Assembly (NCBI RefSeq): GCF_965227735.1
Contig: NZ_OZ245776.1
Span: 5,518,001-5,582,000, forward strand
DNA: 64,000 nt
DNA from: Larkinella sp965227735
GTDB taxonomy: Bacteria; Bacteroidota; Bacteroidia; Cytophagales; Spirosomataceae
Reading direction: 5' to 3'
The translations under genes were made by a program, and so were the position numbers. The notes below the pieces were generated by a model. It was not told where the DNA came from. It did not search any database and saw only the letters and a program-made list of their open reading frames with translations. Shown here piece by piece: positions 8,505 through 15,780 of the stretch; position 1 is the first letter of the stretch; each line of letters opens with the position of its first letter.

Positions 8505-9353
8505 TCATTTTACCTCCAGAACCAGGCCCGTTGTCCACCGGAAATCGTTGTTTTTTCGACCTGCGGCTACGACACTTTCATACGAATTCTGAATCGCTGT
8601 TCGCACGCCAATGAGTGAGGTCAGCCGAATCTGGAAAGCCAGACTGCCGTTCCAGCGGAGGTTGGGCTGGTTGAGGGCCGGTTGCATGAAAACCGTGTGC
8701 GTAATCGAATACCGGCCCTGATCCCACTGGTATTCCCCAAAGATCCGCGTAGAATTTCGCAAGACGTTGACATCCTGCACCTCGGCGGAGTTGGTGATGA
8801 AATCTGTGTATTCGTACAACAGCACATTGGTAACCGACAGGTAAGCATTCTTGCGACTGAGCAATTTGTAGCCAACGCCCGCTCCGCCGGTGAGCCGCTG
8901 GTGGATTTTGCGGAGGTTACTGATTTCGACGGCCCCAAAACCGAGGTAATAAAACTTGCGTTCGTGGAGGTAAGTCGTGCGGAAATCAGCCAGAATTTCC
9001 CGTTCATTCAACTGCTGGTTCTGGCGTCCGTAGGCAAAAGACGGGTTGCTGGCAAACCGGAAAAGCTGACTCACCGCCCAGTCGAACGCGCCACCAACCT
9101 GAATCAACGCCCGGTTGACGTTCCCGGCGGTCACGGTGCCGTCGGCCGTAATTTTGTAGTGAAAACCCGTGGGGTCGCTGGCTGCGACGGGGGCGGCCTT
9201 GGCTTCTTCCTCTTTTTTCAGGCGGGCGGTAGAATCCGAAGCGACCGAGTCGACGGGCGCGGCCGTTTTCAGGGTGTCTGGCGTAACCACTTGAGTGTGG
9301 CCCGTTAGGGGTAAAAACAGGCCGAATAGAAGGCTGATTTTAAAGAAAGTCAT
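8505..9353 (-). CDS. DUF481 family outer-membrane protein
   Basis: I place the start at 9353 (MTFFKISLL), which gives a clean signal peptide ending near HTQ; the longer frame from 9422 adds an unlikely leader. The mature protein (about 260 residues) has a charged linker (KKEEEAKAAP) followed by alternating beta strands ending in a terminal strand with aromatic/hydrophobic spacing, as in DUF481/YdiY-like small outer-membrane barrels. These proteins are of unknown function, some acid-induced in other bacteria. A TATTTTTG box at 9357-9364 on the minus strand could be its -7 element. The gene is divergent from the Gfo/Idh/MocA gene. Confidence 0.65.
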   Translation of the reverse strand: MTFFKISLLFGLFLPLTGHTQVVTPDTLKTAAPVDSVASDSTARLKKEEEAKAAPVAASDPTGFHYKITADGTVTAGNVNRALIQVGGAFDWAVSQLFRFASNPSFAYGRQNQQLNEREILADFRTTYLHERKFYYLGFGAVEISNLRKIHQRLTGGAGVGYKLLSRKNAYLSVTNVLLYEYTDFITNSAEVQDVNVLRNSTRIFGEYQWDQGRYSITHTVFMQPALNQPNLRWNGSLAFQIRLTSLIGVRTAIQNSYESVVAAGRKNNDFRWTTGLVLEVK

Positions 9354-9374
9354 AGGCAAAAATACGATGGCTTC

Positions 9375-9404
9375 TTGTCTATAACCCCTGATGCCGTACA
9401 TTTG
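9375..9404 (+). promoter_or_regulatory. Bacteroidota sigma-A type promoter for the Gfo/Idh/MocA gene
   Basis: TTG at 9375-9377 and TACATTTG at 9397-9404 are separated by exactly 19 bases, matching the Bacteroidota consensus TTG-N19-TAnnTTTG. Predicted transcription starts about 6-8 bases further on, still upstream of the ATG at 9444. The promoter lies inside the longer open frame that begins at 9375, which argues against that earlier start. Confidence 0.65.
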
Positions 9405-9443
9405 GTCTACAGTTGTTCCCAAAATGTTTCAATTGCCCTGCAT

Positions 9444-10427
9444 ATGGCCGTGATTCGTTGGGGCGTTCTCGGCCTGGGCCGAATTGCCCATAAATTTGTT
9501 CAGGATCTCCAAACCGTCCCGGATGTTGAACTGCTCGCGGTGGCCTCCACCAGTCAGGAACGGGCCGATGCGTTTGCGGCCCAATATGGTGCCAAACACG
9601 CTTATGGTTCCTACGAAGACCTGCTGACCTGTGAGGGGCTGGACGTGGTCTACATCGCCACGACGCACAATCACCACTTCGAAAACACAATGCTGTGCCT
9701 GAATGCAGGCATTGCGGTTTTGTGCGAAAAACCGTTTGCTATGAATGCCGGTCAGGTTCGGCAGATGGTCGAAACGGCGCGGTCGAAACAGGTGTTTCTG
9801 ATGGAAGCGCTCTGGAGCCGGTTTATGCCGTCGGTGCAGAAAGCCCGGGAACTGGCCGAAAATCAGGCAATTGGGCGGGTGAAGGGATTGCGGGCGGATT
9901 TTGGGTTTATTGCGCCCGTCGTTCCCGAAAAACGGATGTACAACAAGGCGTTGGGCGGTGGTTCGCTGATGGACATTGGGATTTATCCGTTATTTTTGTC
10001 GTACGCATTTCTGGGAATGCCCCAAACGATTAAAGCCACAGCGGTTTTTGGGTCAACGGGGGTCGATGAACAATGCGGCATGGTGTTGACCTACGCCGAC
10101 AATCAACTGGCGGTTTTGAACAGTACGGTGGTGTCGAAAACCGAAACCGACGCGGTGCTGTATGGCGAAACCGGAAATCTGTATTTACCCGGTCGGTTTC
10201 ACGAGGGGGATTCGGTTGTGCATCAACCCACAGATGGGGAGCCGCAGACGTTTACTTTTGCCCGAACCACCTGGGGCTACGATTATGAAGCCGAGCATGT
10301 TTCGGACTGTTTGCGCCAGAAGAAAACCGAAAGTCCGTTGTGGTCGCTCGACGATAGCCTGAACCTGATCGGTTTGCTGGATGCCGTACGGGCCGAAGCG
10401 GGGATTGTGTATGAAGAGGATAACTAG
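9444..10427 (+). CDS. Gfo/Idh/MocA family NAD(P)-dependent oxidoreductase
   Basis: A 327-residue protein counted from the ATG at 9444. The Rossmann motif is VLGLGRIAHKF near residues 8-18 and the family signature EKPFAMN sits near residue 95, containing the conserved Lys. The C-terminal half is the GFO/IDH/MocA substrate-binding alpha/beta domain (GGGSLMDIGIYPLF near 170). Members oxidise or reduce sugars, inositols or dihydrodiols with NAD(P). It most resembles the trans-1,2-dihydrodiol/xylose dehydrogenase-like branch, but the substrate cannot be assigned. It appears monocistronic: a clear promoter upstream, a hairpin element downstream. Confidence 0.85.
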   Translation: MAVIRWGVLGLGRIAHKFVQDLQTVPDVELLAVASTSQERADAFAAQYGAKHAYGSYEDLLTCEGLDVVYIATTHNHHFENTMLCLNAGIAVLCEKPFAMNAGQVRQMVETARSKQVFLMEALWSRFMPSVQKARELAENQAIGRVKGLRADFGFIAPVVPEKRMYNKALGGGSLMDIGIYPLFLSYAFLGMPQTIKATAVFGSTGVDEQCGMVLTYADNQLAVLNSTVVSKTETDAVLYGETGNLYLPGRFHEGDSVVHQPTDGEPQTFTFARTTWGYDYEAEHVSDCLRQKKTESPLWSLDDSLNLIGLLDAVRAEAGIVYEEDN

Positions 10428-10432
10428 TTTAC

Positions 10433-10525
10433 GGTTTACAGTTTTCAGTTTACGGTGGCTGACGCATGCTGGCTATCGTAGGAACAAGAATGCGTCAGCT
10501 AACCGAAAACCGAAAACTGTAAACC
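10433..10525. repeat. Imperfect long hairpin with 7-base periodic arms
   Basis: The left arm at 10433-10466 and right arm at 10491-10525 are reverse complements with a few mismatches and a one-base length difference. The arms are built from near-tandem 7-mers: GTTTACA, GTTTTCA, GTTTACG on the left, and on the complement of the right GTTTACA, GTTTTCG, GTTTTCG. The loop is about 24 bases. It starts 6 bases after the upstream stop and ends 16 bases before the kelch gene start. Confidence 0.7.
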
Positions 10526-10541
10526 AAAAACCCATATTGTT

Positions 10542-11510
10542 ATGAACAAAAAACGCCTTGCCTTTTCAGTTCTGGCTCTTTTCGGTTCTACCTGGGCAAG
10601 CGCCCAAACCTGGGAGCAGGTCAAGTATAAAAACGAGTGCGAAAAGCGTCATGAAAACGCAGCGGCTCTCGTTGGCGATAGTCTGTATGCCATCGGCGGT
10701 CGCGGCATGAAACCGCTGGAAGCGTTGAACCTCAAGACCCTGATGTGGAAAAAACTGCCGACACCACCGGTGGAAATGAATCACTTTCAGGCCATTAATT
10801 ACAAAGGCGAAGTATATGTGATGGGAGCGTTCGAGGGAAAATACCCGCACGAAACGCCCATTCCGAACATTTATATTTACAGCCCCAAAACCGGCGTCTG
10901 GCGCAAGGGTCCGGAAATTCCGAAAGACCAGTTGCGCGGATCGGCCGGCGTGGTGGTGTATAACGACAAGATTTACATGGTTTGCGGCATCATCGACGGC
11001 CATTTTGACGGCCATGTTTCCCGCCTGGACGAATACGATCCGAAAACGAACACCTGGAAACAACTGGCCGACGCGCCCCGCTCGCGTGATCACATCAGTG
11101 CCGCCGTGGTAGGCAATAAAATGTACCTGGCGGGTGGACGTCGCTCGTCGGCCAAAACCGGCCATGTGATCGATACGACCATGCCGGAAGTGGATGTCTA
11201 TGATTTCAAAACCGGCAAATGGGAAACGCTTCCGTCGGAAAGCAACTTCCCGACGCTGCGGGCGGGCAGCACGGCGGTGACGAAAGACAACAAGGTGTGG
11301 GTGATTGGGGGCGAAAGCGAACAGTTGCTATCGCACAATGAAGCCGAAATTCTCGATCCAAAAACCAACCGCTGGACGTCGGGCCCGAAACTGAACGAAG
11401 GACGGCACGGTACGCAGGCGGTGGTCTATAAAAATCACATTTACATTCTGGCCGGATCGGCCAACCACGGCGGTGGCCCGGAACTGAATACCGTCGAAGT
11501 TTTAAAATAA
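10542..11510 (+). CDS. Secreted kelch-repeat beta-propeller protein
   Basis: A 322-residue protein with a signal peptide (cleavage likely after ASA, about residue 21). The mature part shows repeated kelch motifs: a paired Gly then Tyr and Trp at roughly 45-55 residue spacing (YAIGGRG, YVMGAFEG, YMVCGIIDG, YLAGGRRSS, WVIGGESE, YILAGSANHGG), consistent with a six-bladed propeller. It is probably periplasmic or surface exposed. The family includes sialate mutarotase NanM and galactose-oxidase-like proteins, but no catalytic signature singles one out, so the role is unknown. Hairpin elements flank the gene on both sides. Confidence 0.8.
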   Translation: MNKKRLAFSVLALFGSTWASAQTWEQVKYKNECEKRHENAAALVGDSLYAIGGRGMKPLEALNLKTLMWKKLPTPPVEMNHFQAINYKGEVYVMGAFEGKYPHETPIPNIYIYSPKTGVWRKGPEIPKDQLRGSAGVVVYNDKIYMVCGIIDGHFDGHVSRLDEYDPKTNTWKQLADAPRSRDHISAAVVGNKMYLAGGRRSSAKTGHVIDTTMPEVDVYDFKTGKWETLPSESNFPTLRAGSTAVTKDNKVWVIGGESEQLLSHNEAEILDPKTNRWTSGPKLNEGRHGTQAVVYKNHIYILAGSANHGGGPELNTVEVLK

Positions 11511-11514
11511 CCCA

Positions 11515-11622
11515 CCCTGACAGCGCCGGGCCGTCGCTACGGTCGGAGACCCTGTCAGGGTGAAACTTAATTGCCCCGCTGACAGGGTCTTCGACCGTAG
11601 CGACGGCCCGGCGCTGTCAGGG
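11515..11622. repeat. Near-perfect 43-bp inverted repeat before purM
   Basis: The left arm at 11515-11557 and right arm at 11580-11622 are reverse complements with a single mismatch over 43 bases, separated by 22 bases. Each arm also carries inner complementary words, CCCTGACAG at one end and CCTGTCAGGG at the other. The element begins 5 bases after the kelch stop and ends 11 bases before the purM ATG, so it would sit in the purM leader if transcribed through. Confidence 0.85.
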
Positions 11623-11633
11623 GTTTGATAGAT

Positions 11634-12806
11634 ATGAACCAACCAACTGATCGTTACGCGCAGCGGGGTGTTTCGGCTTCCAAAGAAGACGTTCACAACG
11701 CTATTGCCAAACTGGATAAAGGACTCTTTCCCAAAGCGTTCTGCAAAATTGTTCCCGATGCGCTGGCGGGCGACCCGGACTATTGTACCATCATGCACGC
11801 CGATGGCGCCGGAACAAAGTCGTCGCTGGCGTATCTCTACTGGAAAGAAACCGGTGATCTGTCGGTCTGGCGGGGCATTGCGCAGGACGCCATTGTGATG
11901 AATACCGACGACCTGATTTGCGTGGGGTCCACCGGTCCGATGCTGTTGTCGTCGACCATTGGACGAAACAAAAACCGCATTCCGGGCGAAGTCATTGCCG
12001 AAATCATCGACGGGACCGAAGAGGTGCTGGCGATGTTGCGGCAACACGGCATCGACATTTCCAGCACCGGGGGCGAAACCGCCGATGTGGGCGATCTGGT
12101 CAGAACGATCATTGTCGACAGCACGGTGATTGCCCGGATGCGCCGGGACGAAGTGATTAGCAATGACCGGATTCAGGCCGGGGATGTGGTGGTCGGCCTG
12201 GCGTCGTTCGGGCAGGCGACCTACGAAAAAACCTACAACGGCGGCATGGGCAGCAACGGCCTGACCTCCGCGCGGCACGATGTGCTGGGGCATTATCTGG
12301 CCGACAAATACGCCGAAAGTTTCGACCCGGCCGTAGACCGGAGTCTGGTCTATAGCGGTTCGAAGCAGTTAACCGACCCGGTGGATGCGACCGGACTGAA
12401 CGTTGGACAATTGATTCTGTCGCCAACGCGGACGTACGCGCCCGTTGCGAAAGCGCTGCTGGATGAACTGCGTCCGCAGATTCACGGTATGGTGCATTGC
12501 AGCGGGGGAGCGCAGACCAAAGTGTTGCATTTCATTGATAATCTGCATGTTATAAAGGATAATCTCTTTCCGATACCGCCTTTGTTTGCGTTGATTCAGC
12601 AGGAAAGCGGCACGGATTGGCAGGAAATGTACAAGGTGTTCAACATGGGCCACCGGCTGGAAATCTATCTGTCCGAAGCGAACGCCCAGCGGGTGATTGA
12701 CATTGCCGGGCAGTTTGGTATCGAAGGCCGGATTATCGGTCGTGTTGAAGCATTCGAAGGAAAACGCGTGACGGTGCAGAGCGAAGTTGGGACGTTTGTG
12801 TATTGA
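11634..12806 (+). CDS. purM: Phosphoribosylformylglycinamidine cyclo-ligase (AIR synthase)
   Basis: I place the start at the ATG at 11634 (390 residues) rather than the TTG at 11625. The N-terminal segment MNQPTDRYAQRGVSASKEDV and the ATP-grasp-like AIR synthase fold, with HADGAGTKSSLAYLY near residues 49-63 and STGGETADVGD near 144-154, identify the PurM superfamily. The length and the early Tyr-x-x-Arg-Gly-Val segment fit the longer Bacteroidota PurM type. The enzyme converts FGAM to AIR in cytoplasmic purine synthesis using ATP. No other purine gene is adjacent. A long hairpin immediately upstream may affect its transcript. Confidence 0.8.
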   Translation: MNQPTDRYAQRGVSASKEDVHNAIAKLDKGLFPKAFCKIVPDALAGDPDYCTIMHADGAGTKSSLAYLYWKETGDLSVWRGIAQDAIVMNTDDLICVGSTGPMLLSSTIGRNKNRIPGEVIAEIIDGTEEVLAMLRQHGIDISSTGGETADVGDLVRTIIVDSTVIARMRRDEVISNDRIQAGDVVVGLASFGQATYEKTYNGGMGSNGLTSARHDVLGHYLADKYAESFDPAVDRSLVYSGSKQLTDPVDATGLNVGQLILSPTRTYAPVAKALLDELRPQIHGMVHCSGGAQTKVLHFIDNLHVIKDNLFPIPPLFALIQQESGTDWQEMYKVFNMGHRLEIYLSEANAQRVIDIAGQFGIEGRIIGRVEAFEGKRVTVQSEVGTFVY

Positions 12807-12829
12807 GGATCAGGGGATTAATATTCTAA

Positions 12830-13121
12830 TCGGTCATCCCTACGGGATTTTAGACCCTTCCCGCTTATCTCCACCCCGGTTGAAACCGGGGGTTACAAAA
12901 TTGGTCATCCCTACGGGATTTTTGTATTCGAAAATCCCGTAGGGATGACCAATTTTGTAGCGGTGGGTGTTAACCCGCCGAATACGAAGGAATGGGATGC
13001 GAAAATCCCGTAGGGATGACTAATTTTGTAGGGGTGGGTGTTAACCCGCCCAATGCGGAGGAATTGGATGTGCAGAATCCCGTAGGGATGACGAATTTTG
13101 TAGGAGTGGGTGTTAACCCGC
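12830..13121. repeat. REP-like array: inverted and tandem copies of a CCCGTAGGGAT word
   Basis: This 376-base gap between purM and the YggU gene holds a repeat array. Three direct units start at 12931, 13002 and 13074 (period 71-72; the third is partial), each beginning with a GAATCCCGTAGGGATGAC- or AAATCCCGTAGGGATGAC-like core followed by a GTGGGTGTTAACCCGC hairpin. Reverse-oriented copies of the core lie at about 12831-12852 and 12894-12922; the latter forms a perfect 29-bp inverted repeat with 12931-12959 and an 8-base loop. The pattern suits REP-like palindromic elements of Bacteroidota. No transposase is in the window. Confidence 0.8.
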
Positions 13122-13182
13122 GGGGTTTTCGGGGAAAATCGGCGGTGCGATGACGATGAATTACCTAATCAACATGTAAACG

Positions 13183-13452
13183 ATGGTGCTGCATCTGAAA
13201 GTGAAACCCGGCAGCAAAATCGATAAACTCTTTTTCGATGCGGCCGGGCAATTAAACGCCAAAATCAAGGCTCCGGCGCAGGACGGCAAGGCCAATGCGT
13301 ATCTGGTAGAGTTTCTGGCGCGTCAGTTCGGAATCTCTAAATCTTCGGTTGAAATTATTTCCGGTTTTACCAATCCCCACAAACGACTGGAAATCAGTGC
13401 GGAAGAAGAGGATATTTCGAAAATATTGTCGGGTCTGGAAGGATTCAAATAA
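13183..13452 (+). CDS. DUF167/YggU family protein
   Basis: An 89-residue protein of the YggU/UPF0235 family. Visible marks are VKPGSKIDKL near the start, the conserved DGKANAYLVEFLARQF segment at about residues 36-51 and KSSVEIISGFTNPHKRLEI at about 54-72. The family is widespread, small and cytoplasmic; its molecular role is not established. The start ATG at 13183 is the only good candidate. The upstream REP-like array may separate it from purM transcription. Confidence 0.85.
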   Translation: MVLHLKVKPGSKIDKLFFDAAGQLNAKIKAPAQDGKANAYLVEFLARQFGISKSSVEIISGFTNPHKRLEISAEEEDISKILSGLEGFK

Positions 13453-13514
13453 AAAAATCAGGCTGCGTGTGACTTTTTCCGACTTCCGGCAACTAATACC
13501 CCTGAATCCATTCG

Positions 13515-14024
13515 TTGACTCCGTCTGTGGCCAAAGCATCCGTACAACAGGAATTTGTGCAGCTCATTGCACAGCACCAGAAGCTGATCCACAGCCTTTG
13601 CAGCCTGTACTATCGGTTGCCGGAAGACCGAAAGGATCTTTTTCAGGAAATCGTTCTGCAACTTTGGAAGTCCTATCCATCATTTAATCACCAGTCTAAA
13701 GTCTCCACCTGGATTTACCGCGTAGCACTCAACACGGTTTTTGCCCGCATCCGGAAGGAAAAAGCACGGCCTGAGAATGTGCCTTTTTCGGAGCGGGAAT
13801 TTCAACTTCCGTCGTTGGAAGTTGACCATGAATTAACGCAGGCATTGTATCAGGCCATTAGTCAGTTGTCAGACGTCGATAAAGCCATAATCATGCTCTA
13901 CCTGGACGAACACAGTTACGATGAAATGGCAACGATTCTGGCGATGAGTCGAACGAATGTCAGTACAAAAATCAATCGGATTAAAGCCCGGTTGGGTCAG
14001 CTATTAAAAAAAGAACCGCTATGA
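13515..14024 (+). CDS. ECF-type RNA polymerase sigma factor
   Basis: A roughly 169-residue sigma-70 family protein of the extracytoplasmic type. Region 2 contains DLFQEIVLQLWKSYPSF (about residues 41-57) and STWIYRVALNT (about 64-74); region 4 contains the helix-turn-helix LDEHSYDEMATILAMSRTNV (about 130-149). The start is uncertain: no ATG is available; TTG at 13515 or GTG at 13527 are candidates. It overlaps by 4 bases the small gene at 14021, the usual position of a regulator of the sigma factor. The genes controlled are unknown. Confidence 0.85.
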   Translation: MTPSVAKASVQQEFVQLIAQHQKLIHSLCSLYYRLPEDRKDLFQEIVLQLWKSYPSFNHQSKVSTWIYRVALNTVFARIRKEKARPENVPFSEREFQLPSLEVDHELTQALYQAISQLSDVDKAIIMLYLDEHSYDEMATILAMSRTNVSTKINRIKARLGQLLKKEPL

Positions 14025-14218
14025 ATACCGACGACTTGAAACCGATCTGGAATGCCTACAAAGATCAGGTGGGAAAACAATCTCAGTGGAGCGAGGATGA
14101 ACTGCTGCGCCTGATTCATTCAAAAACCGTCGTCTATCCTTGGTATAAACCGTATCAACACGTGGCCCTCAACTTTTGTGTCAGCCTCTTTTTACTGGGC
14201 ATCACCACGGGCTGCTAA
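14021..14218 (+). CDS. Small membrane protein coupled to the ECF sigma gene
   Basis: A 65-residue protein whose ATG overlaps the sigma-factor stop by 4 bases, so translation is likely coupled. The first 45 residues are charged and helical (DDLKPIWNAYKDQ); the last 18 are hydrophobic (VALNFCVSLFLLGITTGC), consistent with a single membrane segment at the C terminus. Position and layout suggest an anti-sigma or sigma-modulating protein, but it lacks the zinc-binding anti-sigma motif and is shorter than usual, so it could also be a truncated remnant. Function is inferred only from context. Confidence 0.6.
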   Translation: MNTDDLKPIWNAYKDQVGKQSQWSEDELLRLIHSKTVVYPWYKPYQHVALNFCVSLFLLGITTGC

Positions 14219-14231
14219 TCTCCTGATTCTT

Positions 14232-15092
14232 ATGCTTTCTCACGCATTGGTGTTTATCACCTGGGACTTTGATCCCCGAATTTATACCCTGGACATTTTT
14301 GGGGTCGAATGGCCGGTTGCCTGGTACGGTTTGTTGTTTGCTGCCAGTTTTTTAGGTGGTCAGATGGTGATGAGTTACATCTATAAACGGGACCAGAAAC
14401 CGGTTGCAGACCTGGAAATCTTGATTTTGTATGTCGTGCTGGCCACGGTGATTGGTGCGCGATTGGGTCATTATCTGTTCTACGAGTGGAAATTACTCGT
14501 TGCTCAGCCCGGCTGGTGGCTAAAATCCATGCTGAGTTTGCCGTTCGAGGGATTGGCGAGCCACGGAGCGACAATCGCTATTCCCGCTGCATTGTATCTC
14601 TACAGCCGAAAGCGAAGCGATCAACCTTTCCTATGGGTCTTCGATCGGTTGGTGATTGCCGTCAGTTTGGGCGGAGTTCTGATTCGGCTGGGGAATTTGT
14701 TGAACTCCGAGATTTATGGAAAACCGACCACGCTGCCCTGGGGTTTTGTGTTTGTTCGGGAAACCGACCCGGCCTTGCTGCCGCTGGTACCCCGGCATCC
14801 CACGCAACTCTACGAGTCACTTTTTTGCCTGTTCCTGCTCGCGTTGACGTTTTCTTTATGGAAGCGCAAGCGACACGCATTGGCCAACGGTTTTATAAGC
14901 GGAATCTTTCTGATCCTGCTCTTTAGCTTCCGGTTTCTGGTCGAATTTTTGAAAACCAGTCAGGAAGATTTTGAGAATTCTATGGTGCTTAATATGGGCC
15001 AGATTCTGAGTATTCCAGCCATTCTGGCTGGTGTCATCATTCTGTTGGTTATCAGACGTCAAAACCGCCCGATTTTTACTGTGAATTTCTAA
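14232..15092 (+). CDS. lgt: Prolipoprotein diacylglyceryl transferase
   Basis: I start the gene at the ATG at 14232 (286 residues); the frame open from 14178 overlaps the preceding gene. It is an integral inner-membrane protein with about seven hydrophobic segments. Lgt marks are visible: PVAWYGLLFA near the N terminus, the ARLGHYLFYEW segment, the signature RLGNLLNSEIYGKPT (about residues 152-166) with the essential Arg and Gly-Asn, and the HPTQLYESLF motif (about 194-203). The enzyme moves diacylglycerol from phosphatidylglycerol to the lipobox Cys of prolipoproteins, several of which are encoded in this window. Confidence 0.92.
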   Translation: MLSHALVFITWDFDPRIYTLDIFGVEWPVAWYGLLFAASFLGGQMVMSYIYKRDQKPVADLEILILYVVLATVIGARLGHYLFYEWKLLVAQPGWWLKSMLSLPFEGLASHGATIAIPAALYLYSRKRSDQPFLWVFDRLVIAVSLGGVLIRLGNLLNSEIYGKPTTLPWGFVFVRETDPALLPLVPRHPTQLYESLFCLFLLALTFSLWKRKRHALANGFISGIFLILLFSFRFLVEFLKTSQEDFENSMVLNMGQILSIPAILAGVIILLVIRRQNRPIFTVNF

Positions 15093-15101
15093 AATCCAAC
15101 C

Positions 15102-15659
15102 TTACGATTTCCACTGTTTCGGAATGCCGAGTTGCCGCGCATACAGCCCGGGCCCGTGGGTATGAATAAAATCGAGGGCCTGGTTGACATCGGTTTCAAA
15201 TTCGATGTAATAATCAGGATCGATTTTCTGAAGCTTTTTCAAAATCGTCTCCGCCTTTTTAGCCACAAAGGCGCACGAGTTCTGGTTGTGGTGGTTCAGA
15301 TGCGCAAAAAGGCTCGGCTGAACGTTGAAAAAAGCCGTCAGGATGTAGATGTTCAGTTCGACTTCGCCGTACTTGTCCTTCGTAATTTTGACGTGGTGGG
15401 CAATGGCCGACGTGAGCGACCGCAGGGCTTTCAGCATCCAGCCATCGGGGTGCGTGTAGTGGCCGTGGGCGGTTTCGGCAATTTTCTCTTTCAGGTTGTG
15501 CCGCCGTTCCTCGGTTGTGGTTTCGCCCTCGATCAGCACAAAATGCAACCGTTCGACCAGGTCCTTGTCTTTGGCAATCAGCCGCAGCAACAACTTGTCC
15601 TTCTCGCCCGGCGGCAGTTTCAGAATTTCTTTTTTGAGGTCTTTTTCGATGGCTGGCAT
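15102..15659 (-). CDS. Conserved hypothetical protein
   Basis: A 185-residue soluble, highly charged protein that I do not recognise. The first 60 residues are Lys/Glu-rich and probably helical (DLKKEILKLPPGEKDKLLLRLI); the rest is mostly alpha-helical with His and Asn clusters (HLNHHNQNS). No signal or membrane segment is visible. It converges with lgt, 9 bases between stops. A perfect 20-bp inverted repeat abuts its ATG and would cover the ribosome-binding region of its mRNA. It probably represents a Cytophagales-restricted family. Confidence 0.6.
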   Translation of the reverse strand: MPAIEKDLKKEILKLPPGEKDKLLLRLIAKDKDLVERLHFVLIEGETTTEERRHNLKEKIAETAHGHYTHPDGWMLKALRSLTSAIAHHVKITKDKYGEVELNIYILTAFFNVQPSLFAHLNHHNQNSCAFVAKKAETILKKLQKIDPDYYIEFETDVNQALDFIHTHGPGLYARQLGIPKQWKS

Positions 15660-15704
15660 CTCCTAATATTTCCTAATTTGGGTGAAATTAGGAAATATTA
15701 GGAG
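15660..15704. repeat. Perfect 20-bp hairpin touching a start codon
   Basis: The arms at 15660-15679 and 15685-15704 are perfect reverse complements with a 5-base loop. The arm consists of two near-identical 10-mers (TCCTAATATT then TCCTAATTT). It abuts the ATG of the minus-strand gene ending at 15659, so on that transcript the stem would occupy the 5' leader right up to the start codon. Confidence 0.85.
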
Positions 15705-15720
15705 ATATAAGAAGCTTCAG

Positions 15721-15753
15721 AAACCTGCAAGGTCTCAAGGACCTTACAGGTTT
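15721..15753 (-). terminator. Hairpin downstream of fabF
   Basis: Arms at 15721-15733 and 15741-15753 pair at 12 of 13 positions around a 7-base loop. It lies 28 bases after the fabF stop on the minus strand. Following T residues are few on either strand, so termination is plausible but unproven. Confidence 0.45.
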
Positions 15754-15780
15754 TGTGATGATTCTATTGTTTTGAGGACC

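Noticed and set aside
9375..9443. TTG at 9375 as start of the Gfo/Idh/MocA gene
   Set aside because: The stretch holds a good promoter (TTG-N19-TACATTTG) and the Rossmann motif sits at the normal distance from the ATG at 9444.
11515..11622. Purine riboswitch before purM
   Set aside because: The sequence is a simple long inverted repeat and lacks the conserved junction bases of purine riboswitches.
12931..13121. Possible CRISPR array
   Set aside because: The units are conserved along almost their whole 71-72 bases; there are no variable spacers and no cas genes.
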